Translations under genes and position numbers: made by a program
The notes under the pieces: model-generated
What the model was told of the DNA's origin: nothing
The model's database searches: none
The model's input: the letters and a program-made list of their open reading frames with translations, nothing else
Part shown: positions 1 through 10,295 of the stretch, piece after piece
Numbering within the stretch: position 1 is the first letter of the stretch
How the letters are laid out: every line of letters begins with the position of its first letter
From: CBCYMI01 sp965183855
Lineage (GTDB): Bacteria > Pseudomonadota > Alphaproteobacteria > Caulobacterales > Maricaulaceae
DNA length: 46,701 nucleotides
Direction of reading: 5' to 3'
NCBI GenBank assembly: GCA_965183855.1
Contig: CBCYMI010000005.1
Location: 1-46,701 of the forward strand

Positions 1-735
1 TTTAATCTGAGGCTCAACCTTATATTTTCTTTTAAACACACCATATACATCCCCTATTCCATCTATCAGTCCAATTTCCTTTGCCTGTTTTCCAGTCCAA
101 ACATTGCCTGAAAACAAGTCTTCCTTTTCTTTTTTAGAAAGATTGATTGATTTAAACGCCTTGTTTCTAGATTGTTCTACCAATTCAATAAAAGATAAAT
201 GGGCATCTTCCAAAATACCTTTATACCATTTGATATCTTCTGGTTTTTCAGGTGAAAAAGCATCAAGTTTCATTTTGCTTTTCCCAGCGGTATAAACTCT
301 GCGTTCAACTCCAATTTTTTTCATAATTTCTGGAAAACCAAATCCGCCTCCAATTACCCCAATAGAGCCAATTAAAGAATCTGGGTATGCATAAATTTTA
401 TCTGCCGCACAAGCTAGCATATACCCACCTGAAGCAGCAACATCTTCACAAAATGCATAAACTGGTTTTTTTGTTTTTGCCTTAAGAGCTCGAATCCGTT
501 CAACAATCAATCTTGCCTGCACAGGCGTGCCACCAGGGGAGTTAATCATCATTATAATCGCTTTTGCTTTTTTAACCTTAAATGCCTTTTCAATCAAAGG
601 CTCATAGGCATTCCAGCTAATTCCTCTTCCTGCCTTAAAGCGAGGACTGATTGCACCATCAAACCTTAATGCGATCAGGAACGGTTTTTTAGATTGTTTA
701 AATCCAATTTTTAACTTACTGAAGTTTATTCCCAT
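1..735 (-). CDS. S49 family (SppA/SohB-like) peptidase, partial
   Basis: Reading the minus strand from the ATG at 735 gives 245 codons without a stop up to the window edge, so the C-terminus is missing. The family cleaves peptides (for example signal-peptide remnants) with a Ser-Lys dyad. The nucleophile region reads DVAASGGYMLA and is followed by GSIGVIGGGFGF; the likely lysine lies in the YTAGKSKMK segment. The proximal INSPGGTPVQA motif is also typical. There is no N-terminal membrane anchor, as in the short alphaproteobacterial S49 proteins. An AAAAGGA sequence lies about 13 nt before the ATG. The start region is part of a 76-bp tandem duplication (see that entry). The family assignment is strong; the physiological substrate is unknown. 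Confidence 0.88.
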   Translation of the reverse strand, partial: MGINFSKLKIGFKQSKKPFLIALRFDGAISPRFKAGRGISWNAYEPLIEKAFKVKKAKAIIMMINSPGGTPVQARLIVERIRALKAKTKKPVYAFCEDVAASGGYMLACAADKIYAYPDSLIGSIGVIGGGFGFPEIMKKIGVERRVYTAGKSKMKLDAFSPEKPEDIKWYKGILEDAHLSFIELVEQSRNKAFKSINLSKKEKEDLFSGNVWTGKQAKEIGLIDGIGDVYGVFKRKYKVEPQIK

Positions 736-869
736 ATGAATCTCATTTTCCTTTTATTGATTATCTCTGTTTTTCTTTTACAGCATGATTTCTACTGAAG
801 TTTATTCCCATATGAATCTCATTTTCCTTTTATTGATTATCTCTGTTTTTCTTTTACAGCATGATTTCT
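718..869. repeat. Perfect 76-bp tandem duplication over the S49 gene start
   Basis: Bases 718-793 and 794-869 appear identical. The unit holds the first six codons, the ribosome-binding site and the upstream leader of the S49 peptidase. In the upstream copy the same ATG (811, minus strand) runs through about 16 codons to TAA, so a decoy start now precedes the real one. The unit length is not a multiple of three. It looks like a recent slippage or recombination event. Confidence 0.9.
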
Positions 870-1039
870 AAAGATTAGATCTGCTTTGTATTTTATTCAG
901 TATACAGATTTTATTTTTATAGCTCTTCCATTTTTATAAAATTTCTCTCTTCTATAAAGCACGTCAATAGTTTTAACGTTTCTTTTTTAATCAATCCATT
1001 TATATTTCGCAAGCTTATTGACTATCAAAGGCTATCAAA

Positions 1040-1906
1040 TTACTCCCATAGAGAAATAGAGCTTTCTCCTCTTAAGATTGCATTTGCCTCATCTGTATAC
1101 CCTAAATGGTTCTGATCATGTAAAATAAGAGGAGATAATACGGTTGTTGTTCCCATAATTCCTTTTCTGGCACCGATAAGAATCCGTTTGGCAATCCCTG
1201 CTGGATAAGCATAAATTGGTTTGACATGAATATCTCCGCATTGTTTTCCAAACGCTTTAATTAAAGCTCCAAGACCATCTGCACGATAAATCATGGTTAA
1301 TTGTCCTTTTGGTTTTAAAAGCTCCAAACAGACTTGAATCCAATCCTCTATTTTAGCAAAATCACATACAAATGCCTTTTCTTTTTTAGAATTTCGAGCC
1401 TGTGTTATACTTTGATCTTTAAAATAAGGTGGATTTACTAATACTTGGTCAAATAACTCACTTCGCTCGAAAGATCCTGTCTTCTCAAAACATTCATATG
1501 GCTCTCTTCTTTTTATCCGATCCATATGCTTGTTAAAAAAATCTTTTTTAACAAGCATAATATGACGCACGCAATCAATGTCTGCAAAATTTGCCTGAAA
1601 ACAGGTTGCACGGTCTTTAAAAGCGTTTCTATCAATATTTTCCTGCGCATATTTCAAAGCCTGTTGATCTTTATCTACACCAACAAAATACGCATTTTCT
1701 GACAAACATGCCGCACTTAACATCACCGTACCCACACCACAACCTGCATCCAATATAAAACTGCGCTTTTTCATATTTTTAAAACTGGCAGCCAATAAAA
1801 TAGCGTCCAATCCTGCCCGATATCCTTTTTCAGCTTGTTCTATTTTTATTTTTCCACCTAAAAAATAATCCAGACTGCTTTTCAAAGACAAATCCATTGT
1901 CATCAT
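1040..1906 (-). CDS. TrmN6-like tRNA(adenine-N6) methyltransferase
   Basis: A 288-residue class I SAM-dependent methyltransferase. Motif I, DAGCGVG, is at residues 53-59, an acidic residue ending the second strand is in VGVDKD, and the N6-adenine signature NPPY is at 158-161. The N-terminal GYRAGLDAILLAA segment is characteristic of the YfiC/TrmN6 group, which methylates A37 of tRNA-Val. There are three near-adjacent ATGs (MMTM); the first is used here. It is divergent from the polyprenyl synthase gene, with about 230 bp between them that must carry both promoters. The target base and tRNA are inferred from the family. Confidence 0.8.
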   Translation of the reverse strand: MMTMDLSLKSSLDYFLGGKIKIEQAEKGYRAGLDAILLAASFKNMKKRSFILDAGCGVGTVMLSAACLSENAYFVGVDKDQQALKYAQENIDRNAFKDRATCFQANFADIDCVRHIMLVKKDFFNKHMDRIKRREPYECFEKTGSFERSELFDQVLVNPPYFKDQSITQARNSKKEKAFVCDFAKIEDWIQVCLELLKPKGQLTMIYRADGLGALIKAFGKQCGDIHVKPIYAYPAGIAKRILIGARKGIMGTTTVLSPLILHDQNHLGYTDEANAILRGESSISLWE

Positions 1907-2139
1907 TCATCCATTATCGTCGCTTATCTATACTAAAAGAATTGATGATCTAAATATAAGTATGAAACACCAAAATTTCCTGTCTCTTTTTTTATACCAA
2001 ATTAAAGCTAGAAACAAAATTTATATTTAAAATCTTTTAAAAACCTCTCATAAAGAAATAAAATAAGGTTTGTGTTTAAAAAAAAAGGGTTATATTCTTA
2101 TAAAATTGAGTTTTAAAAGAAAGGTAAGTTTTATTTAAA

Positions 2140-3135
2140 ATGCTTCACAACTCCAAAAGAAAAACCATTAACGACCTGATCGAATTTTGTAAGGAAGATA
2201 TGAAAAAAGTAGATCAGGAAATCATGAAAAGCCTTGATAGCTCAGTTAGACTAATTCCAACACTTGCAGATCATTTGATTAGTGCTGGTGGAAAACGATT
2301 GCGTCCCATGATTACAATCGCAATTTCCAATATGGTTCATAGCGATAAAAAATCAATTACCAAATATGCTGCTGCCATAGAATTAATTCATTCTGCAACT
2401 CTTTTACATGATGATATTGTTGATGAAAGCCCTTTAAGGAGAGGACAAATAACCGCTAATCGTATTTGGGGAAATTCTGCAAGCGTTCTTGTTGGAGATT
2501 ATTTATTTTCACAAGCCTTTTCCTTAATGGTTGCAGGAAAGAGCCTGAAAGCTCTGGAATTGCTATCTTCAACGGCTGCAATTATCACTGAAGGAGAAGT
2601 AAAACAACTCATTGCATTAAATAATCTTCAATTAAGCATTGATGATTATTATCAGATTATTCAAGCAAAAACAGCAGCTTTGTTTTCAGCAGCCTGTGAA
2701 GTAAATGGAATTATTGCAGGTCTGACAGAACAAGAAAAGACAGCATTACGCCAATATGGTACAGAATTGGGAATTGCCTTCCAACTTTCTGATGATGTCT
2801 TAGATTATCAAGGCTGCACAGATATGATGGGAAAAACTGCTGGAGATGATTTTAGTGAACAAAAAGTAACCCTTCCCGTTTTATTTGCCTGGCAAAACAG
2901 TAATATTGAAGAAAGAAAGTTTTGGGAACAAACTTTGAAAAAAGGAGAGCAGAAAAAAGAAGATTTTGCCAAAGCGCAAAGGATTATGAAAAAAACGCAC
3001 GCCTTAAAAAAAACACTTAATCTTGCGCTTATACACGCAGAAAAAGCAAAAAAATCTCTTGAAATATTTCCAGACACTCTCATTAAATCTACCTTGGAAG
3101 ATTTAGCTTTATCAATCGTGGAACGCCTTTATTAG
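2140..3135 (+). CDS. ispB: Polyprenyl (octaprenyl-type) diphosphate synthase
   Basis: A 331-residue trans-prenyltransferase that extends farnesyl diphosphate with isopentenyl diphosphate to make the ubiquinone side chain. The two metal-binding aspartate motifs are present: DDIVD at residues 91-95 and DDVLD at 218-222. GGKRLRP at about 50-56 binds substrate. Length and motif spacing fit IspB/DdsA. An AAAGG element lies about 16 nt before the ATG. The chain length (octa- or decaprenyl) cannot be read from the sequence. The quinone made here would serve the bc1 complex and ETF-QO encoded elsewhere in the window. Confidence 0.9.
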   Translation: MLHNSKRKTINDLIEFCKEDMKKVDQEIMKSLDSSVRLIPTLADHLISAGGKRLRPMITIAISNMVHSDKKSITKYAAAIELIHSATLLHDDIVDESPLRRGQITANRIWGNSASVLVGDYLFSQAFSLMVAGKSLKALELLSSTAAIITEGEVKQLIALNNLQLSIDDYYQIIQAKTAALFSAACEVNGIIAGLTEQEKTALRQYGTELGIAFQLSDDVLDYQGCTDMMGKTAGDDFSEQKVTLPVLFAWQNSNIEERKFWEQTLKKGEQKKEDFAKAQRIMKKTHALKKTLNLALIHAEKAKKSLEIFPDTLIKSTLEDLALSIVERLY

Positions 3136-3687
3136 ATTTTATTTTTCTAATTCTGATATTTGGTTTATTATAATCTTGCTTTTAGAGAATACAAGAAAAT
3201 AGCTTACCCCCCATATGAAAGCTTTGATTAATAACAGAGGAATTCATTCATCCAATTTTCTAATGCCAGATTTTCATTATGAAGATCATATTACTTCCAA
3301 ATATAGGAATGTATATGATAAAGGTTTTTGAGAAATGCTATCATCATGATTACAAAAAAGTCAAAACTGAGATTGGCTCAAAATATGTCAAGACGAGAGA
3401 CGACATCATTATTATAGCAAAGCCAACGGCTTTAATAAGCCTTCCATTTATTGTCAAGGGGCAAAAGATTCTTTTGAACATTACAGCAATATTGATTATT
3501 GCAAGGCATGATTTGAACAAAATTGAAAAAGCATTACATTAATATATCTGGAAATGGAAATAAATAAAAATTAATTTGAGTAAAACAATTAATTATTGTA
3601 TTAGGATGATATCAGGAAGATGATCAAACAAACCTAGTTTATAAAATTGAGAAATCTAATATATAAATAAGTTCAGGTAGATTGTGC
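3136..3687. other. Intergenic, no recognisable gene
   Basis: AT-rich stretch between ispB and the ABC exporter remnant. It contains one open frame (3279-3542, plus strand, 87 codons) whose translation I do not recognise and which has no convincing ribosome-binding site. It may be eroded coding sequence. No RNA structure was spotted. Confidence 0.4.
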
Positions 3688-4266
3688 ATGAGTTTTATAA
3701 AACTAGATCAGATTAAAAAAATTTACTTACCAGAAAAGCTTGAAACAGCAGCACTTAATATAAAAATCCTGTCAATAAAAAAGGGTGAGTTTGTAAGCCT
3801 AATAGGATCTTCAGGATCTGGAAAATCTACCTTGTTAAATGTTATTGGTCTATTAGATCGATCTACAAAAGGGAATTATTTCTTAAACCAAACCCCTATT
3901 CATCAATATTCCGAAATTAAACGTGCAAAAATTCGTCATCAATATTTTGGATATGTCTTTCAAGCTTATAATCTAATTCCATCTTTAACCTCTGTTGAAA
4001 ATGTGATTATGAATTGCTCCTTTTTTGGAAAACCTGTAAAATCTGCCCTTAAAAAAGCCAAAGAGATTTTATCAGAAATTGGACTTTCAAATCGATTAGG
4101 CCATTACCCTTCTCAATTATCAGGTGGACAACAGCAAAGAGTGGCTATTGCACGGCGCTTTATATAAAAAACCAGATATTCTACTGGCAGATGAACCAAC
4201 GGGCAATCTGGATGATCAATCTGCACATGATGTTCTAAACACTTTAAAACGTTTACATGAAATGGG
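3688..4266 (+). pseudogene. MacB-like ABC transporter ATPase, frameshifted and truncated
   Basis: The reading begins at ATG 3688 (an in-frame TTG lies 6 nt upstream). It shows Walker A GSSGSGKST, a Q-loop in FGYVFQAYNLIP, and the signature LSGGQQQRVAIAR. At about 4155 the sequence has one extra G (GCACGGCGC); removing it continues the protein as ARALYKKPDILLADEPTGNLD, with Walker B and D-loop. After LKRLHEMG the coding stops matching an ATPase: the H-loop (switch His) region is deleted and the frame runs directly into a hydrophobic permease-like segment. The family (LolD/MacB type) exports lipoproteins, peptides or drugs. The combination of frameshift and internal deletion makes it a clear pseudogene. 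Confidence 0.85.
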
Positions 4267-5414
4267 AAGTATTCAAATTACACTTAATGCTCTTGTTCTT
4301 TTTGTTTTGCTAATCTCTACCCAGCTCCTGTTTTCCATATCTGAAAAATCGACGCATTATCAAATGCAGCAAAATATATCTTTATGAGTTTACGAACCAA
4401 ATATCTACTCAAAAGAAGTTTTGCTTAAAAGCAAAAAGCTTAAATCTGGATTGTGCTTTTTCGAATCTTTATCTAGGTGTTAATTTTAAAGCCTTATTTG
4501 ATTTAAGAAGGTTCGATGCTTCTACAGAGAACAGATCTCAACAATTGCACATTATTCAGCCAGCTCTGGCATTATTAATCTCTTAGGACTTAAACTTCTA
4601 GCAGGTCAGACATTTTCATCGAATACAGCTCAACAAAAAAGATCAGTTTGAAATATTAATGAATAAAACAGCTGTGAGGTATTTAGGATTTACCTCTAAT
4701 AAATCTGCTCTTGGACAAATTCTTCTAATGGAAGAATTGGTAGATCAGAATTCTGATATTAAAAGAGGAAAAATTATAGGAATCTTAAAAGATTTTCAAA
4801 TTACAGCACCAAATCATAAACAAGCACCCCTTATTTTATTAAATTCAGACTTTTTAAGTAAAACCGCAATTTCCCGTAAAAAACAAAATGCCATCATACG
4901 ACTTAAAACTGGGAAAGACAGGGGAAAACTTGCTTTACTGGATCAAGAATGGGCATCAATTCATCAGAACAGAGCTCCTGCCAGACGCGCTTTAGCACAA
5001 ATCATGAAAAACCAGGTTAAAAATGAGATTCTATTTCAAAAACTCGCATTTTTATTTGCAATCAGCCTTTCTATTTTAAGCTTAATCAGCTTATTTGCAA
5101 TTATTCGTGCACATTTCCAGTTAATGATGAGAGAGATTAATATTTTACACGCTTTCGGTAAATCCATGTATAAAATATTATGTTTCTGTTTTAAAGGATT
5201 TTTAAAACAAATAATTTTGCTAATCTCGACTTTTATTTTTCCAGCTTATTTTATCGTCCAATCCTGGTTAAAAACCTATCCGTCAAGCTATGAATTAAGC
5301 ATTTAGACAATCTTATTTCCAATAAGTATCACTATATTTATACTCTCTGCTTTTATAACAAGATTTGCCCTATATTACCAAATGCAACCTCCTAATAATA
5401 TTTTAAAGGAGTAA
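4267..5414 (+). pseudogene. FtsX/MacB-type ABC permease remnant
   Basis: The first fragment (to 4387) is a hydrophobic helix fused to the ATPase remnant. Several stops follow, then a 215-codon open stretch from about 4659 to 5306 that matches the second half of a MacB-like permease: NKTAVRYLGF, IIGILKDFQI, then membrane helices around 5040-5110 and 5190-5290. An in-frame TAG at 5304-5306 interrupts it; reading through gives a last helix and ends at TAA 5412-5414. At least one nonsense codon plus scrambled N-terminal coding show it is dead. It belonged with the ATPase upstream and the adaptor downstream. Confidence 0.75.
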
Positions 5415-5421
5415 TCTTTGT

Positions 5422-5937
5422 GGACAAACCTCGGACAATACAAGTATCAATCAAACAAAAATCCTGTCTGGCATTGAAATTACAAATAAAAGTGTTAAAA
5501 ACAATATTAAACTTGCTAAAAATTCTCTTGAAAATCTTAAAATAAAAATAGAGATTGAATTAGAGGGAGAGCTCTACCCTGCTCAGCTTATTAGACAAAA
5601 CCCTAGTATAGAAAATCAAAGGTTTGGTGCAGAATTTAAATTTATAACACTCCCTGATTTTAATTTTATTCGAGGACAATACTTAAAATTACGATTATCC
5701 TTTTCTGAGCAAAATTCTGTAATGGTTATTGCAAACGGATCTTATTTATCAAATAATCCTTTACATTATGTGTTCGTTATCAATGCTGACCAAAAATCTG
5801 CTAAACGTTGTAAAATAGAGCTCGGTCGTCGTAATGCAACACAAGTTGAAGTTTTGTCTGGTCTTTCGAAAGGGGATAAAATTCTTATTTCTGATTATCA
5901 AAACTTTATTTCCAAAAAAAAGATTTATTGGAAATAG
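5422..5937 (+). pseudogene. Efflux periplasmic adaptor (MacA/HlyD-like), C-terminal remnant
   Basis: An open frame of about 170 codons with no usable start at its 5' end. Its last 70 residues match the C-terminal part of ABC/RND membrane-fusion proteins: a VFVINADQKSAKR strand, then ELGRRNATQVEVLSGLSKGDKI and an SDYQNF ending. The N-terminal half (signal peptide, coiled coil, lipoyl domain) is absent. It follows the permease remnant by only 7 nt, consistent with an ancestral adaptor-ATPase-permease exporter operon that has been lost. Confidence 0.75.
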
Positions 5938-6058
5938 CCTAAAATTAAAGGTTTTTTATTCGTTTCTTCCAGCTTCCAGAAATTGTTTTGATTTAATTTC
6001 TAAACCTTCGCTTTATCAAGCATGAAGCCTATTTCATAACAGCGTTTTTAAACTTGTT

Positions 6059-7135
6059 TCAATAAGGTGTTTCATAACCAAATTGTACTGCTTTTTTTCT
6101 GATAAAAAAAGCGATTATAGAAAAAAGGATAATACAAATTATCAAAAAAATCAAACTATCTATCACACCTCTATAGCCAAAATATAACGCAATCATGCTT
6201 AATAAATATGTCAAGAGCATATATAATGCTGAAACCTGTAAATGAGAATATCCAGATCTGATTGCCAATTGATAAAAATGCTCTCTATGCCCTTGTAATA
6301 AAGGTCTTTTTTTAGATAAACGCCAAAAAAGAGTTAAACTTGGGTCTATTAGAAATGGAAAGATAAGAATTGGAAAGACATAAAGCACCCCTTTCATCTC
6401 TGTCTTATAATCTAAAATATGGTTTGCAAAATATACCGTTGAATAGGCAAACATCATACTAATAAAAAAAGCACCAGAATCTCCTGAAAATAATTTTGCT
6501 TTTTTACGGAAATTAAAAAACAAAAGAGAACTCAAAACGCTCATCATTCCACAACTTAATATTAATAAACTCAAAATATCCTGCTGAAACCCGATCAGGC
6601 CTAATATAGCAAATGCAGAAAACATTACAGACAGCATTAAACCATTTGCTCCATCCATAAAATTAACAAAATTCAAAATAACGAAAAACCATAGACTTGT
6701 TAGTATTAATCCTAAAAACCAAGACAGGGATAAGGAAAAATGATTTGTGAATGGAATCAATAAGACAGGCTCTACCCAAATACTGGCTCCCACACTTAAA
6801 AGTGCCAATAATAAAAATTTCCATCCTGCTCTTAGAGTCAATAAATCATCGATTAAACCAATGATTAATGCAAATAAAGAAAATAAAAGAGCACTTCCCA
6901 GAAAAGAAAAAACATTTAAAGGCATATCAAAAAAAAAATATAAACTCAAAAAACCAATACTTAGACCTGCTGCTAATGCAAGCCCCCCTGATGTTGGAAC
7001 CGCTTTTTCATGACTTGATCGATGAATTGGCTGATCAACCAGACCTGAAAATATTACGGCAAGACTGACCAGAAAAGATGTACTAAAACATAATAGAATA
7101 TAAACAATCCATAAAGCAGGCTCTAAACTCGCCAT
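6059..7135 (-). CDS. WecA/MraY-type undecaprenyl-phosphate glycosyltransferase
   Basis: A 358-residue polytopic membrane protein of glycosyltransferase family 4 (about ten hydrophobic segments). These enzymes transfer a sugar-1-phosphate from a UDP-sugar to undecaprenyl phosphate. The conserved cytoplasmic motifs are present: SSHEKAVPTSGG near residue 40, the GLIDDLLTL aspartates near 95, NFVNFMDGANGL near 160, GDSGAFF, and the HREHFYQ loop. The last favours WecA/RfbE-like enzymes (O-antigen or other glycans) over MraY. GGAGAG-rich bases precede the ATG. The sugar cannot be predicted. Confidence 0.85.
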   Translation of the reverse strand: MASLEPALWIVYILLCFSTSFLVSLAVIFSGLVDQPIHRSSHEKAVPTSGGLALAAGLSIGFLSLYFFFDMPLNVFSFLGSALLFSLFALIIGLIDDLLTLRAGWKFLLLALLSVGASIWVEPVLLIPFTNHFSLSLSWFLGLILTSLWFFVILNFVNFMDGANGLMLSVMFSAFAILGLIGFQQDILSLLILSCGMMSVLSSLLFFNFRKKAKLFSGDSGAFFISMMFAYSTVYFANHILDYKTEMKGVLYVFPILIFPFLIDPSLTLFWRLSKKRPLLQGHREHFYQLAIRSGYSHLQVSALYMLLTYLLSMIALYFGYRGVIDSLIFLIICIILFSIIAFFIRKKAVQFGYETPY

Positions 7136-7393
7136 TCTCTCTCTCCATCATTTTATCTCCTCCAATTCTATACGAATAAGTCACGCATGATTTGAAAACA
7201 AGTCCTGTTTAGCAAGATATAAAGATCCTTAAAACAGATCTCTATCTTTTTTCATCCAGATTTATATAACCTATTGATTACATAATGCCGATCTGTCAGT
7301 TTTATCTGCATTTAAATACGACACATATTAATAGCTTGATAGCCGTCTTAACACTAACGGAACACAACTTAACGCAGTCTTCCTGTATGCAGG

Positions 7394-8347
7394 TTACATA
7401 TTAATCGTTTGATAACATAGCTTAACCCACCATTTTGGATGAGTTTGATGAACGTGTTTAATACACTGTAATGCTTCCAATTCAGTTTTAAAAAAACCAA
7501 AACAACTTGCTCCTGATCCCGTCATTCTACTAAACACATGCCCTTTTGAAGTTTTTAAAGTATATAATATATCCTCAATTTCAGGACATATAGAAATCGC
7601 ATTTTTTTGTAAATCATTTTGATAATATTTCAACTGTTCTATTATTTTTGAGAAAGAGGATAAATCAAATCTATCTTCTTTAATTCCGTTAGAGGCTTTT
7701 TCTTTCTCCATTGGTTTTCCAAAAATTCTGGGGTTAACATCAGATTTTTGCTCCTGATCATAAAGTGAAAAAACATGTTTTGTAGAAACAAACTGATTTG
7801 GATTAATTAAGACACAGGGTAAGTTCAATGATAAATCAATGTTTTTTAATAAATCACCACGCTCTCTTGCAATAAAAGGTTTGGAATAAAGGCAGGCTAA
7901 AACATCCGCTCCTAATGTTTTTGCAATCTGCTCAAGTCTAAAATCAAATAGATCAATTTTGTAAAATCGAGCCAGCACTCTAAGTGTCGCAGCGACATCA
8001 GCAGAGCCTCCTCCAAGTCCTGCCCCGACCAAAATATGTTTTTCAATATGGACATCCATAAAATCTGAACTAAAAACAGACTGGAACGCCATCATAGCTT
8101 TATAAACAAGATTATCTTTCAGATTTTCAGAGAGTAATGAATGAGACTGAGGGCCTGAAATATTCAGTTTATTTTCTGTAAGAGATTTGTTGAAATTGAA
8201 TACCAGCCTGTCTCCAAAATCACAAAAAAACATTAGAGTTTCAAGGTTATGATATCCATCTGAACGTTTTGATAAAACATGAAGATATAAATTAATCTTT
8301 GCATATGCTGTTTCAGAAATCTGAATCGTTTGATTTAATGGCTTCAT
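7394..8347 (-). CDS. ispE: 4-diphosphocytidyl-2-C-methyl-D-erythritol kinase
   Basis: A GHMP kinase of about 317 residues that phosphorylates CDP-methylerythritol in the MEP isoprenoid pathway. AYAKINLYLHVLSKRSDGYH near the N-terminus, the ATP loop VGAGLGGGSADVAATLR, and MTGSGASCFGFF near the C-terminus are diagnostic. The open frame extends to a TTG at 8359, but the ATG at 8347 (MKPLNQ) is the better start. There is an unusual low-complexity insert in the middle (around EKEKASNGIKED). The product feeds precursors to the ispB enzyme. The TPR lipoprotein upstream is on the same strand, with about 90 bp between. Confidence 0.93.
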   Translation of the reverse strand: MKPLNQTIQISETAYAKINLYLHVLSKRSDGYHNLETLMFFCDFGDRLVFNFNKSLTENKLNISGPQSHSLLSENLKDNLVYKAMMAFQSVFSSDFMDVHIEKHILVGAGLGGGSADVAATLRVLARFYKIDLFDFRLEQIAKTLGADVLACLYSKPFIARERGDLLKNIDLSLNLPCVLINPNQFVSTKHVFSLYDQEQKSDVNPRIFGKPMEKEKASNGIKEDRFDLSSFSKIIEQLKYYQNDLQKNAISICPEIEDILYTLKTSKGHVFSRMTGSGASCFGFFKTELEALQCIKHVHQTHPKWWVKLCYQTINM

Positions 8348-8436
8348 TTTTATCTTCAATAGATTAAGATAGCATCATTATATTTTCAATTTTAGCCCAA
8401 GACCAATTTTACTGTAACGTTAAAAAACTCATTGAT

Positions 8437-10237
8437 CTAATTTTCCTGTTTAGATAAGGATAATGCATTATATTGTTTTCCTTTTTTGCCAGACAATCCT
8501 TTTTTTAACTTTTCTTTTAAAACCAGAATTTTATCATAATGCTCTTTGGTATATTGTTCCAATGCTTTTTTCCATTGATATTTTGCTTCTCTCTTTCTTC
8601 CCACAGACCAATAAGCATCTCCTAAATGATCATTAATCTCTGCTTCTTCAGGCTGAAGTTCAGTCGCTTTTTCCAGATATTCTATCGCTTTTTCATATTC
8701 TGATACTTTATAATACGCCCATCCAAGACTATCGATAATATAGCCTTGATCTGGCGCGAGCTGAACTGCCTTTTTAATATATTCAAATGCCTGTTTATAG
8801 TAAATGCCACGATCAACCCAGGAATAACCAAGATAGTTTAAGACAACTGGATTATCAGGAGATAATAATAATGCTTTTTTTAAATCTTTTTCAGCCAGAT
8901 CCCATTTCTTGGTGCGCTCAAAAGCAGCTCCACGATTAAAATAATATTGCCATTTTTCATCTTGTGTTTTGTTTTTATTAATTAATTTATCCAATATCTT
9001 AATAGATTCATCATAGCCTTTTTTAGAAAAATAATATTCTGCCAGAATATACTGTAATTCCCTGGCTATTTGTTTCTTCTACAGCCTGTTTTAATCTCTG
9101 AAACGCAAGCGATTCTTGATCCATTTTTTGCAAGAGTAAAAATGTTTTTAATTGGACAAAATCATAATAAGCTGACTCTTTTGAAAACTGATTGAATAAT
9201 TCATACGCCATATCATTAATGTTTTGAGAATCAAAAATCGTTGCAATAAATAATTTTGACTCTTCTCTTCTATCATCAAGAAACAATGCCAGACGATAAA
9301 ATAAAAGCGCGGCTTCTAAAATTTCATAATGATAATAAAGCGTTCCAAGCATTTCAAAAGTTTGAGCAAGGTTTTGTGTTCTTAATACAGTTTTAGAAGC
9401 GGATGGATTTAATTCAGCAGGATATGTTTTAATATTCTGTTTGTTTTGTGTTTTCTGTAAGAGGTTCAAATATGAAGTGATGACATCGAGATCAAGACCT
9501 GACAATCGATGAAGATTATTCTGATATAGTTTTAAGGTTTTTTCTATTTCTCCCTGGCGAACATAAAATGCTCCTAACACCATCAAAAAATACCTTTTAT
9601 TAAAGAACTTTAAATTTAACAAGGTTTGCTCAGCTTGTTCAATTTTACCTATTTCTTCATATAAATATGCTTTTTGTAGTTTAAAAATTTCACTAATCAT
9701 ATTCTTTTTATTTTCATAATTTTCAATGATTTTTAGAGCTTGCCCAATTTTTTTCTGATCAACCAAATGCCAAACCTTTATGAGGTCAAACTCAATACTA
9801 TTATGATTCGCATCAGATTGGTTTTGTTGTATGCCAGAAGAGAAATATTGCCCCTTCTTAAAATAGTTAATTGCAATGATTAAATTTAAGATTTTGTTAT
9901 CGGGTTCATACTCGATCAATTTTTCTGCACACTCATATGCTTTTTGCATATAACCTGCAATAATCAAATTCCTACATGACAGGTTTAATTTTGAAAGATT
10001 ATCTGGATTTTCATCTAGTATTTTAGAGGTGTATCTCGCATGTTTTTTCAAATCATGTCTAAATCCTGCATATTGTGCGATTAAGTAATCTGAGTAGATT
10101 GTATTTTCATACTTTTTGGAATTACTGGCATCTTCCAGGCTTACACAAGAAATTAATAAAACGAGACCTGATAGCGTATATAAATACAAAACAGGCATTT
10201 TAATTCTTAACCATATTTTTTTCAATTCTAAATCCAT
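8437..10237 (-). pseudogene. TPR-repeat lipoprotein, single-base frameshift
   Basis: Two open frames are really one gene of about 600 codons. The N-terminal piece (10237 to 9023) starts with a lipoprotein signal, a hydrophobic segment and lipobox LLISC, followed by helical repeats; the C-terminal piece (to 8437) holds four or five canonical TPR units such as NYLGYSWVDRG and DSLGWAYYKVSEYEKA. At the CCC run 9060-9062 (plus strand) one base too many shifts the frame; removing it joins NSQ to ELQYILAEYYF seamlessly. TPR proteins next to ispE are common in alphaproteobacteria, where they act as cell-envelope scaffolds. It could be a real mutation, slippage-corrected expression or a sequencing error. 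Confidence 0.8.
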
Positions 10238-10295
10238 TCACTTACAATATGTTATCATATAATACATCCGTCATCCAAAATGTTAATTATTCCGC

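Noticed and set aside
3279..3542. Transposase fragment
   Set aside because: The lysine- and isoleucine-rich translation suggested an insertion-sequence remnant, but no DDE motif, terminal inverted repeat or target duplication could be found.
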